Below are positions 1 to 6,439 of a DNA stretch of 27,041 nt, piece by piece. The notes below the pieces were generated by a model that was given only the letters and a program-made list of their open reading frames with translations, did not search any database and was not told where the DNA came from. Source of the DNA: CAZLNO01 sp964561005 (GTDB lineage: Bacteria; Pseudomonadota; Alphaproteobacteria; Kiloniellales; Rhodovibrionaceae); NCBI GenBank assembly GCA_964561005.1, contig CAZLNO010000047.1, positions 1-27,041 of the forward strand. The letters are read 5' to 3'. The translations under genes and the position numbers were made by a program. Every line of letters begins with the position of its first letter. Within the stretch, counting starts at the first letter, position 1.

Positions 1-17
1 GGGGAAGGAACGGGGCC

Positions 18-1001
18 ATGCCGGAACTGGCGGTTCATCTGCGGGACATCCTGGCGGCGCGCCGCCGCATCGCGGCGCACGTGGCGCGCACGCCCACGGT
101 CATGGCCAAGGCCCTTGAGGACCGCGTCGGCGCGCCGGTGGCGCTGAAGCTGGATGCGCTGCAGCATACCGGCTCGTTCAAGCTCCGCGGCGCCACCAAC
201 CGCATGCTGAACCTCGGCCCGGAGGAACGGGCGCGCGGCGTGGTCGCCTGCTCCACTGGCAACCACGGCCGCGCCGTGGCCGAGGCGGCGCGGCGCCTGG
301 GCATTCCGGCCACGATCACGCTCTCGGAGCTGGTCCCGCAGAACAAGATCGAGGGCATCCAGGCGCTCGGCGCCGAGGTCGCCATCACCGGCAGGAGCCA
401 GGACGAGGCCTTCGAGGAGGCCTATCGCCTGGAAAGCGAACAGGGCATGACCCTGATCGACACCTTCGACCATCGCGAGGTCATCGCGGGGCAGGGCACG
501 GCGGGACTGGAACTGCTGGAGGACGTGCCGGAGGTCGACACCCTGCTGGTGCCGCTGTCCGGCGGCGGCCTGATGGCCGGCATGGCGGTGGCGGCCAAGG
601 CGGCCAATCCCGCCATCCGGGTGATCGGCATCTCGATGGAGCGCGGCCCGGCGATGATCGAGAGCCTGCGCGCCGGCCAGCCGGTACAGGTGCCCGAGCA
701 GAAGAGCCTGGCCGACAGCCTGGGCGGCGGCATCGGGCTGAACAACCGCTGGAGCTTCGAGATCGTGCGGGCGCTGGGCGACGACTTCGTGCTGCTGAGC
801 GAGAACGAAATCGCCGCCGGCATGGGCCACCTCTACTGGCACGAGCAGCTCGTCGCCGAGGGCGCGGCGGCGGTCGGCGTGGCGGCGCTGCTGTCCGGCA
901 AGGTGGCGCCGCGCGGCGGCGGCCTGGTGGCGACGATCGTCAGCGGCTGCAACGTGGACATGGAACTGTTCACCCGCGTGGTCACCGGGGACGCGTATTG
1001 A
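18..1001 (+). CDS. eutB: EutB, PLP-dependent hydroxyectoine-utilization dehydratase
   Basis: This 327-residue protein belongs to the serine/threonine dehydratase fold type II family of PLP enzymes. Visible motifs are the cofactor lysine block HTGSFKLRGA (Lys55), the substrate loop STGNHG (79-84) and the phosphate-binding glycine loop SGGGL (181-185). There is no C-terminal ACT regulatory domain, unlike biosynthetic threonine deaminase. A purine-rich ribosome site (GGGGAAGGAA) precedes the ATG. It is followed after 31 bp by an ornithine-cyclodeaminase-family gene, the EutB-EutC order of hydroxyectoine catabolic clusters, where the pair acts in the cytoplasm on hydroxyectoine-derived intermediates. 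Other eut/doe genes would lie left of the window or elsewhere. The family assignment is firm. The exact substrate is inferred from gene pairing; a generic threonine dehydratase or a beta-hydroxyaspartate dehydratase (BhcB) are the alternatives. Confidence 0.8.
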   Translation: MPELAVHLRDILAARRRIAAHVARTPTVMAKALEDRVGAPVALKLDALQHTGSFKLRGATNRMLNLGPEERARGVVACSTGNHGRAVAEAARRLGIPATITLSELVPQNKIEGIQALGAEVAITGRSQDEAFEEAYRLESEQGMTLIDTFDHREVIAGQGTAGLELLEDVPEVDTLLVPLSGGGLMAGMAVAAKAANPAIRVIGISMERGPAMIESLRAGQPVQVPEQKSLADSLGGGIGLNNRWSFEIVRALGDDFVLLSENEIAAGMGHLYWHEQLVAEGAAAVGVAALLSGKVAPRGGGLVATIVSGCNVDMELFTRVVTGDAY

Positions 1002-1032
1002 GCCCCGCAAAACAGGACAGGGAGAGGGGACG

Positions 1033-2022
1033 ATGGCCATTACCGTGCTGAACGAGCGCGAGCTGCGCGACTGCGTCAAGCTGGACCAGGAGGCCGTCAG
1101 CGCCGTCGCCGAGGCCTTCACGGCGCTCAACGCCGGTGGGGTGCAGATGCCGCCGGTGGTCCACCTGGACGTGCCCGATCATGAAGGCGACATGGACGTG
1201 AAGATGGCCTACGTCCCCGGCTTCGACAGCTATGCGCTGAAGGCGTCCACGGGCTTCTTCAACAACCCGGCCAAGGGTTTGCCCTCGCAGTCCGGGCTGA
1301 TGGTGCTGTTCACCGCCGAGACGGGACGGGTGCAGGCGGTGCTGCTGGACAACGGCTATCTCACCGACGTGCGCACCGCCGCCGCCGGCGCCTTGGCGGC
1401 GCGGCACTGCGCGCGCGCCGACGCCAGGGTGGCGGTGATCCTGGGCACCGGCGTGCAGGCGCGCCTCCAGCTCAAGGCCCTGGCGCTGGTGCGCCCGATC
1501 GAGACGGCCATCGTCTGGGGCCGCGACGGCGAGAAGGCGGCCCGCGCGGCGCAGGAGCTGGCGCAGGAAACCGGGCTCAACGTGGAGCCGACCTCGGCCC
1601 TGGCGGCGGCGGTGAAGACGGCGGACATCGTGGTCACCACGACGCCGGCGCACGAGCCGGTCCTGCGCGCCGACTGGCTGAAGCCGGGCGTCCATGTGAC
1701 GGCCATGGGCTCCGACGCGCCGGGCAAGAACGAGGTGGAGCCGCAGGTTCTTGCGCGCGCCGACCGCCTGGTCGTCGACAGCCGCGCGCAGTGCCGCAAG
1801 CTGGGCGAGCTGCGCAGCGCCATCGAGAGCGGGGCGCTGCCGGAGGACGCGGCGGTCACCGAGCTGGGCGCCATCACCGCCGGGCAGGCAACCGGGCGCG
1901 ACGGGGACGACCAGATCACGCTCTGCGATCTCACCGGCACCGGCGTGCAGGACACCGCCATCGCCACGGTCGCCTACCGCAAGGCCAAGGACAAGGGATA
2001 CGGCACCGGGATCGCGGTGTAA
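1033..2022 (+). CDS. eutC: EutC, ornithine cyclodeaminase/mu-crystallin family enzyme
   Basis: This 329-residue NAD(P)-dependent enzyme has the ornithine cyclodeaminase/mu-crystallin fold. It shows the N-terminal substrate lysine block YALKAS (Lys70), the RTAAAGALAA helix (114-123), the Rossmann loop LGTGVQA (137-143), the GSDAPGK loop (226-232) and the C-terminal block DLTGTGVQDTAIA (299-311). A strong ribosome site (GGGAGAGGGGA) precedes the ATG. The gene sits 31 bp downstream of eutB and is probably co-transcribed with it. In hydroxyectoine users EutC acts with EutB in converting hydroxyectoine-derived amino acid intermediates. Other members of this fold reduce imines (alanine dehydrogenase, iminosuccinate reductase BhcD), so the family call is secure and the substrate is inferred from the neighbour. 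Confidence 0.8.
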   Translation: MAITVLNERELRDCVKLDQEAVSAVAEAFTALNAGGVQMPPVVHLDVPDHEGDMDVKMAYVPGFDSYALKASTGFFNNPAKGLPSQSGLMVLFTAETGRVQAVLLDNGYLTDVRTAAAGALAARHCARADARVAVILGTGVQARLQLKALALVRPIETAIVWGRDGEKAARAAQELAQETGLNVEPTSALAAAVKTADIVVTTTPAHEPVLRADWLKPGVHVTAMGSDAPGKNEVEPQVLARADRLVVDSRAQCRKLGELRSAIESGALPEDAAVTELGAITAGQATGRDGDDQITLCDLTGTGVQDTAIATVAYRKAKDKGYGTGIAV

Positions 2023-2329
2023 CGCGATCGGGCGCTCAATGCTTCTTGCCCTGGCTGCGTGCGCTCTCCGGGCCGCGCGCGGGCTCGGTGTGCGCGCGGG
2101 AAGGCGATCGCTGGCACGCCCGGCGCGAAGCGGTTCCAGGCAACCCTTCATTAACTCGAATGCAGAACCCTGTCTCGGGTAACGTGCTTGCATCCCTGGC
2201 GACGTGCCGTACATCGAAAGGCCGGTGCGCCAAGGCGTGCCGGCCCTGGCGGGCGTCGGGGGCGACGTACGATGGCGGAACGGCACGGCCGTCGCGCAGG
2301 GCATGGCCGGCAAGAGAAGGGGAAGAAGC
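2023..2329. other. Gene-free spacer between eutC and mlaC-like gene
   Basis: This 307-bp stretch shows no credible gene. It holds one hairpin at 2220-2245: two 12-nt arms around an AA loop, fully paired in RNA if two G-U pairs are allowed. No T run follows, so I do not call it a terminator. A promoter for the downstream gene is expected here, but I could not find a convincing -35/-10 pair. Confidence 0.5.
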
Positions 2330-2926
2330 ATGCGCGTTTTGCTCGCCGCGATTTTGCTCGTCGCGGGCCTCGGGACCGCCGGGGCGGCGCCGTCGAAGCC
2401 CGAGCCCTTCGTCGAGCAGCTCGGCGCCGAGGTGCTCGGCCAGCTCGGCGCGGATGTCCCGCGCAGCAAGCGGGTCGCGCGCTTCGAGGCGCTGATGGAC
2501 CGCTATCTGGCGGTCGACGCGATCGCGCACTTCGTCCTCGGTTCCTACTGGAAATCAGCCGAGCCCGAGTCGCGCCGGGTCTTCCTGGAGGCCTTCAAGA
2601 CGCTGCTGATCAACCGTTTCCTCCCCGCCTTCGAGGGGCAGAGCGATACCCGGCTGGAGACGCGTGACGCCAGGCGGGTGAACCCGCGGCTCTGGGCCGT
2701 GCGCGTGGCGGTCCACCAGGGCGGCGGCGGGGCGCCCACGCTCGTGACCCTGCGCTTGCTGAAGCGTGACGACGGCCTGAAGGTGGCCGACGTGATCACG
2801 CGCGGCGTCAGCCTCGGCCTGACCCTGCGCGAGGAATACACCGCCTTCCTCGACCGTCACGACGGGAACATTCGCGCCCTGGCCTCCGAGCTGCGAAGGC
2901 GGGCGGCGAAGCTCGCGAACTCCTAG
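2330..2926 (+). CDS. MlaC/Ttg2D-family periplasmic phospholipid-binding protein
   Basis: This 198-residue protein begins with a signal peptide (MRVLLAAILLVAGLGTAGAA, cleavage near residue 20). The mature part has the MlaC/Tol-Tol pattern: a helix RVARFEALMDRYLAVDAIAHF (48-68), then VLGSYWKSAEPESRRVF (69-85) and a later beta segment VTLRLLKRDDGLKVADVI (139-156). MlaC proteins shuttle phospholipids across the periplasm between outer- and inner-membrane Mla complexes. The frame extends upstream to 2204, but the ATG at 2330 is preceded by GAGAAGGGGAAG and starts directly with the signal sequence, so I chose it. No mlaA, mlaD, mlaE or mlaF is in the window, so this is an isolated copy. A hopanoid-associated HpnM-type role is an alternative within the same family. 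Confidence 0.8.
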   Translation: MRVLLAAILLVAGLGTAGAAPSKPEPFVEQLGAEVLGQLGADVPRSKRVARFEALMDRYLAVDAIAHFVLGSYWKSAEPESRRVFLEAFKTLLINRFLPAFEGQSDTRLETRDARRVNPRLWAVRVAVHQGGGGAPTLVTLRLLKRDDGLKVADVITRGVSLGLTLREEYTAFLDRHDGNIRALASELRRRAAKLANS

Positions 2927-2939
2927 GCGGCGAGTGGTC

Positions 2940-3224
2940 ATGGCAAGCGGGCGGGACATCGTGTTCGCCGACGACGCGCGCTGGAACGTGGAGCGCGAGT
3001 GCGTGGAGGTGACCGCGATCGTGCGCCTGGGCGGGCGCGATCGCCGGATCCCCTGCGCCATCGCGCGCGAGGCGCTGGAGCACCTGGTGCGCCTGCCCAG
3101 TCCGGCCGACCCCCTGCGCTTGTTTCGCGACTTCGAGACGACCCTGGGACGGATCGTCGCACGCAAGGCCGGGCCCGCGACGCCCGAGATTGCGGTCACC
3201 CGGCGCGATGTCGCGGCATCGTAA
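2940..3224 (+). CDS. DUF1488-like small protein
   Basis: This is a 94-residue cytoplasmic protein without signal or membrane segment. The pattern is an N-terminal IVFADDARWNVERECVEV strand region, then RRIPCAIAREALEHL and a C-terminal helix LRLFRDFETTLGRIVARKA. This resembles DUF1488, a family of short uncharacterised proteobacterial proteins with an F-D-x-x-R start and an I-P-C/F-x-x-x-x-x-A-L core. Function is unknown. A GTG six bases upstream (2934) is also in frame; I prefer the ATG because GGCGG lies at a normal distance from it. It starts 13 bp after the MlaC-like gene and is probably in the same transcript. The family assignment is by eye. Confidence 0.65.
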   Translation: MASGRDIVFADDARWNVERECVEVTAIVRLGGRDRRIPCAIAREALEHLVRLPSPADPLRLFRDFETTLGRIVARKAGPATPEIAVTRRDVAAS

Positions 3225-3344
3225 AGTATCTCTTACCAATAGGAGGCCACTTATCAGTGTTCGTTTCTTCCGCGGAGCGCTTTTATGATTTGTTAACTTA
3301 AGAAATATCAACGATTCTGCGTGATCCGGGCCATTAAATATTTG

Positions 3345-3372
3345 TTGTAACCCGTGTGGTTTTTGTTATATT
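3345..3372 (+). promoter_or_regulatory. Candidate sigma70-type promoter for the 92-residue gene
   Basis: TTGTAA at 3345-3350 and TATATT at 3367-3372 are separated by 16 bases and match the consensus at 4 and 5 of 6 positions. They lie in an AT-rich island (about 3220-3380) unlike the surrounding GC-rich DNA, about 100 bp upstream of the start at 3469. Called by inspection only. Confidence 0.4.
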
Positions 3373-3468
3373 CCACTGTCGCGTCGCCTGGGGGAGCCGA
3401 CAACAGTTTTCTCGTGCCCCGGGCCAATCACCAAGGACGGCGGCACGGCGCGCCGCGGAGGTAGCTGC

Positions 3469-3747
3469 ATGAGTTCCGATTCCGGCTCGAACGTCTATCC
3501 GTTTCCCACTCTGGCCGGTCTGGTAGCCGCCGGCTCGTCCGAGCAACCGGGCGAGGACAGCCGCGCGGAGGGCGGCGATGCACAACCGGGCACGGCGGTC
3601 GAGGACATGGATGCCATGATAAAGTGCTTGCGTTATCTTTACCGGGAAACGAAGCGATTGGAAGCGAACGTAACGTCCCGGTTGATCGGCGCCGCCATGA
3701 TATCCCTGCGTCAGGATCTCGCCGACAGGACGTCCGAGGAGCGCTGA
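3469..3747 (+). CDS. Small protein of unknown function upstream of luxR
   Basis: I do not recognise this 92-residue protein. The first half (about 1-45) is low-complexity and acidic, rich in Ser, Gly, Glu and Ala, and looks disordered. The second half, from DMDAMIKCLRYLYRETKRLE to LIGAAMISLRQDLADR, is predicted helical and amphipathic, like a small helical hairpin. A clear GGAGG seven bases before the ATG supports translation. It is preceded by a candidate promoter and followed 126 bp later by a LuxR-type regulator on the same strand. It could be part of the regulatory unit, but nothing in the sequence shows a direct link. Confidence 0.6.
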   Translation: MSSDSGSNVYPFPTLAGLVAAGSSEQPGEDSRAEGGDAQPGTAVEDMDAMIKCLRYLYRETKRLEANVTSRLIGAAMISLRQDLADRTSEER

Positions 3748-3873
3748 GCACTGGAGATCGTTGCGGCCTTCATGCAACCGCCAGTCGTTAAGGTTCTTGT
3801 GGAATTGCGTAAAATGCTGTTAGCTTATTGACGTTAGTCGGGGCGTCCAGGCCATGACGTTCGGAGGTCGGCG

Positions 3874-4593
3874 ATGCTGGAGCGGTTCTACGAGGAAGTC
3901 AGGGAACTGGAGGATGTGCCAGCCTTCGAAAAGTTCATGGCGAAGGAAATGGAGGGGGTCGGATTCGACAGGTTCGCCTATCTGGCCTTGCAGGTTCCTG
4001 ATTCCCGGAAATCCCGGTTTGCCGTTACAAACTATCCATTTGACTGGATAAGATATTATGCCGAGAATGATTATGTAAACTACGATCCGATATTGGGGCG
4101 CGCGCGCCGGAGTCTGGAAGCCTTTCGCTGGGAACGGGCGAGAACCGGCGATGTTTTGACCGCCAGGCAGAAGCGGGTCCTTGACGAAGGGGCGGAGTTC
4201 GGTCTGGCGCACGGCGCGGTGGTGCCGGTTCATGGTCCCTCGGGCCGCTTTGCCATGCTGGCGCTGTCATCCCAGGAAAACCCCAGGGAGTTCGCCAAGA
4301 TCTGGCACTCCCACTGGATGAAGATCCATATGATGGCGCTGTACTATCACTCGGCGGTCGAGCGCAACGTCCTGGACAAACAGAGGGCTCAGGCCTGCCA
4401 CCTGACCGACCGGGAACGCGAAGCGCTGCTGTGGACCGCGCGCGGGAAGACGGCCTGGGAGACGTCGGAGATCATGAAAATTTCCCAGGAGACCGTGAAC
4501 TTCCATTTCAAGAATGTCATGCGCAAGCTCGGTGTCTATTCGAAACACCACGCCGTCGTGAAGGCCATTATGATGGGTTTGATCTTTCCCTGA
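3874..4593 (+). CDS. LuxR-family transcriptional regulator with AHL-binding domain
   Basis: This 239-residue protein has an N-terminal autoinducer-binding domain (about 1-165) and a C-terminal LuxR helix-turn-helix (about 175-238). All nine classic conserved positions are present. In the ligand pocket they are Trp58, Tyr62, Asp71, Pro72, Trp86 and Gly114, matching TraR Trp57, Tyr61, Asp70, Pro71, Trp85 and Gly113. In the DNA-binding domain they are Glu181, Leu185 and Gly191, matching TraR 178, 182 and 188. It should therefore bind an acyl-homoserine lactone and then a lux-box operator. GGAGG lies just upstream of the ATG. No luxI-type synthase is in the window, so it is a solo regulator here or its partner lies elsewhere. 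Its base composition is less GC-rich than its neighbours, which may indicate acquisition. Confidence 0.88.
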   Translation: MLERFYEEVRELEDVPAFEKFMAKEMEGVGFDRFAYLALQVPDSRKSRFAVTNYPFDWIRYYAENDYVNYDPILGRARRSLEAFRWERARTGDVLTARQKRVLDEGAEFGLAHGAVVPVHGPSGRFAMLALSSQENPREFAKIWHSHWMKIHMMALYYHSAVERNVLDKQRAQACHLTDREREALLWTARGKTAWETSEIMKISQETVNFHFKNVMRKLGVYSKHHAVVKAIMMGLIFP

Positions 4594-4794
4594 TCTGTTT
4601 CCGCGATCGAGTTCAGGTCCACGGAAGCGGCGGTGAAGGCCATGCCATGCCCGGTGCCGGAGGAGGGGCCACAGCCGTCAATATGCTGGCGCTGGAAGCG
4701 GCTGGCAACGCTTGCCGATCGCCGCGCGTTTTTCCGGGCGATGCGGCCTTTTTCGCGCTTGTATCACCCTCGCTTTGTGAATTTTAATGAAATA

Positions 4795-4891
4795 TTAATC
4801 ACTGGTATTCAGCCTCTTTCGTCGCAAACATTGTTTGCGAAAGCCAATGTCGATACTCCGCCCCGGCGCATCCGCGCCGGGGCCTTCTTTT
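4795..4891 (+). ncRNA. Candidate intergenic small RNA
   Basis: An AT-rich promoter-like pair (TTGTAT at 4759-4764, weak; TTTAAT at 4783-4788, 5 of 6; 18-base spacer) is followed by a perfect 8-bp hairpin with a 3-nt loop (4822-4829 with 4833-4840). A strong Rho-independent terminator ending at 4891 closes the unit. The implied transcript is about 97 nt with no open frame, a typical small RNA layout. I do not recognise an Rfam family. The alternative is that the hairpins are the 3' end of the luxR mRNA, which stops 200 bp upstream. Confidence 0.35.
4860..4891 (+). terminator. Strong Rho-independent terminator
   Basis: A perfect 10-bp GC stem (4860-4869 with 4874-4883) around an ATCC loop is followed by CTTCTTTT. 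This is a canonical intrinsic terminator for plus-strand transcription, ending either the candidate small RNA or the luxR transcript. Confidence 0.8.
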
Positions 4892-4940
4892 CGGTTCTTC
4901 GCGAATTGGCGGGGAAGGCCAGTGGCGGTTTCTTTCGATC

Positions 4941-5067
4941 CGTCATCCCGGATGCGGTGCGGCACGCCGGTGCTGCTTCGCTGATCCGGGACCTGATCGC
5001 CGTTGTGGCACGAGGTCCCGGGTCTGCACCGCATCGCTGCGTGCCGCGGCGCAGACACGGGATGACG
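4941..5067. repeat. Complex palindromic intergenic element (RPE-like)
   Basis: The element is bounded by CGTCATCCCG (4941-4950) and CGGGATGACG (5058-5067), which are exact reverse complements. Inside are further nested arms: GATGCGGTGC (4951-4960) with GCACCGCATC (5026-5035), GCGGCACGC with GCGTGCCGC (5039-5047), and GATCCGGGACCT (4983-4994) with AGGTCCCGGGTC (5013-5024). Elements with CGTCATCCCG ends are common in alphaproteobacterial genomes as interspersed palindromes. Only one copy is in this window, so repetition is inferred. Confidence 0.6.
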
Positions 5068-5071
5068 GGTC

Positions 5072-5188
5072 ATACCGCTCGACGTTTGAACAGACTCGTC
5101 CTTCGACAAGCTCAGGACGAGGTCCTCATGCTGAGCCTGTCGAAGCATGAGGCCACCCAAATGTACGGTTTCATTTGTCGAGCGGTAT
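5072..5188. mobile_element. Possible miniature element with 12-bp terminal inverted repeats
   Basis: ATACCGCTCGAC (5072-5083) and GTCGAGCGGTAT (5177-5188) are perfect 12-bp inverted repeats enclosing the two-hairpin repeat at 5095-5151. The 117-bp unit has no coding capacity, like a MITE. No target-site duplication is evident and the other copy of the hairpin repeat (14183-14239) lacks these ends, so mobility is only a suggestion. Confidence 0.3.
5095..5151. repeat. Two-hairpin REP-like repeat, copy 1
   Basis: Two adjacent hairpins are visible: CTCGTCCT/AGGACGAG (5095-5102, 5114-5121) and CTCATGCT/AGCATGAG (5125-5132, 5144-5151). Their loops are complementary to each other: TTCGACAAGCTCAG (5102-5115) pairs with CTGAGCCTGTCGAA (5131-5144) with one G-T. 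One long stem is therefore an alternative fold. A second copy occurs at 14183-14239. Confidence 0.85.
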
Positions 5189-5260
5189 CAAACGTTGTTG
5201 CTGCTGGCAGAAGACCGGACGGCAACGGCGCGAGGACATGTTTTTGGCCCCGGCCGGCGC

Positions 5261-5298
5261 AAAAAACATGGCGGGGTCGGTCGTGGACCGGCCCCGCC
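5261..5298 (-). terminator. Rho-independent terminator on the minus strand
   Basis: Read on the minus strand, a 13-bp GC-rich stem with one G-U pair (5286-5298 with 5270-5282, 3-nt loop) is followed by ATG and then TTTTTT (5266-5261). It fits the end of the transcript of the aldolase gene, whose stop codon is about 260 bp upstream in that direction. Confidence 0.7.
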
Positions 5299-5557
5299 CA
5301 AGGCGGCAGGGAGGCTTCGATTGGCGGCGTGTCAGTGATCGGACGGCGACCAGGCCCCGGAGGCCGCACCGATCCCGGCGACGCAGTCCGCCTCACCAAG
5401 GGATGGCGAAGGTTGGCGCTGCAACAAGTTATCGCCTTTCGATGACACCGCACTTTAACGCTGCGCCAGCCGCGACGAACCGTCAAGCGATAGTTAACCG
5501 CGCACGATCAATACGCCACAACCGTGGTATTTTTGCAACAACCGGACCTCGCGTCGA

Positions 5558-6340
5558 TCAGGCGGGGCGGCTGGCTTCGGCCGCCGCGGCCAGGGCGTTG
5601 CGCAGCAGGCCGCTGTCGGTGGCCACCGAGGCGAAGTCGAAGCCCTCGCCCAGCATGCGGCGCGCGCGCTCCGGGCTGCCGCAGTGGATGCCGGCGGCCT
5701 TGCCGGCCGACTTTGCGGCCGTGCGGATGCGCGCGATGGTGTCCAGCACCACCGCCGCCTCGGGGTTCAGCGTCGGCGGGCAACCCAGCGACAGCGAAAG
5801 GTCGGAGGGGCCGATATAGACCGCGTCGAGTTCCGGTACCGCCAGGATGGCGTCGAGGTTCTCCACCGCCTGACAGGTCTCGATCATCGCGATGGTGGTC
5901 ACGAAGTCGTCCGCCTTGGCGGCGTAGTCCTCGCCGAAGCGCAGCGCCGCGCGCGTCGGGCCGAAGGAGCGGATGCCGCGCGGCGGATAGCGGCAGGCCG
6001 CGACAAAGGCCTCGGCCTCCGTCCGCGTGTTCACCATCGGGCAGATGACGCCCCACGCGCCGGCGTCCAGCACCTTCATGATGATGCCGGGGTCGTTCCA
6101 GGGCACCCGCGCCATCACCGGCTTGCCGTGACGGTCCAGCGCCTGGAACATGGTCAGCGCCGCCTGATAGTCGACGAGCCCGTGCTGCAGGTCCACGGTC
6201 ACGGTGTCGAAGCCGGCCGCCCCCACGGCCTCGGCCGTGACCGCGGAAGGGATGCTGCACCAGCCGTTGACGGTTTGCCGGCCGGCGGCCCAGATGGTCT
6301 TCAGGGCTTCGAGGCCCTCGAACGCCTGGCTGTCGGTCAC
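5558..6340 (-). CDS. HpcH/HpaI aldolase family protein
   Basis: This 260-residue TIM-barrel class II pyruvate aldolase is related to 4-hydroxy-2-oxoheptanedioate aldolase (HpaI). Family landmarks are all visible: VDLQHG with the catalytic His53, MARVPWND with Arg78, the loop GAWGVICPMVNT (94-105), the metal ligand Glu154 in MIET and the second metal ligand Asp180 in IGPSDLSLSLG. Members cleave or form 2-keto-4-hydroxy acids, giving pyruvate plus an aldehyde, with a divalent metal. The start is a GTG with a good GGAGGG site seven bases upstream. It stands alone: the histidine kinase gene follows on the same strand 99 bp away and no aromatic-degradation genes are nearby. The exact substrate cannot be told from sequence; citrate-lyase-beta-like enzymes are a more distant alternative. 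Confidence 0.85.
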   Translation of the reverse strand: MTDSQAFEGLEALKTIWAAGRQTVNGWCSIPSAVTAEAVGAAGFDTVTVDLQHGLVDYQAALTMFQALDRHGKPVMARVPWNDPGIIMKVLDAGAWGVICPMVNTRTEAEAFVAACRYPPRGIRSFGPTRAALRFGEDYAAKADDFVTTIAMIETCQAVENLDAILAVPELDAVYIGPSDLSLSLGCPPTLNPEAAVVLDTIARIRTAAKSAGKAAGIHCGSPERARRMLGEGFDFASVATDSGLLRNALAAAAEASRPA

Positions 6341-6439
6341 CCGTATGCCCTCCCTTGCCTTGTTCGTGGAGTCCGATCCGGCCCAGACTACGCCGTGCGC
6401 GCCGGTTCGGCCACACGCCGGAGGCGGCGTCGGGGAACG

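Larger units (their letters stand above)
4594..5557. other. Long region without a convincing gene
   Basis: Open frames here have atypical composition and run through palindromes and terminators, so I reject them as genes. The region contains a candidate small RNA with terminator (about 4795-4891), a complex palindromic element (4941-5067), a two-hairpin repeat (5095-5151) inside a pair of 12-bp inverted repeats (5072-5188), and a minus-strand terminator (5261-5298). The rest, 5299-5557, would form the 3' untranslated region of the aldolase transcript. Confidence 0.6.

Noticed and set aside
982..2469. Long minus-strand open frame opposite eutC and the following spacer
   Set aside because: Antisense shadow with His/Arg/Gly-rich low-information sequence; eutC on the plus strand is clearly real.
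5238..5270. CATGTTTTT/AAAAACATG inverted repeat as a bidirectional terminator
   Set aside because: The T run precedes the stem in both reading directions instead of following it; the real terminator is the neighbouring GC stem read on the minus strand.
4633..5486. Open frames on both strands in the luxR-aldolase gap
   Set aside because: They run through the small-RNA terminator, the palindromic repeats and the minus-strand terminator, and show no domains or ribosome sites.
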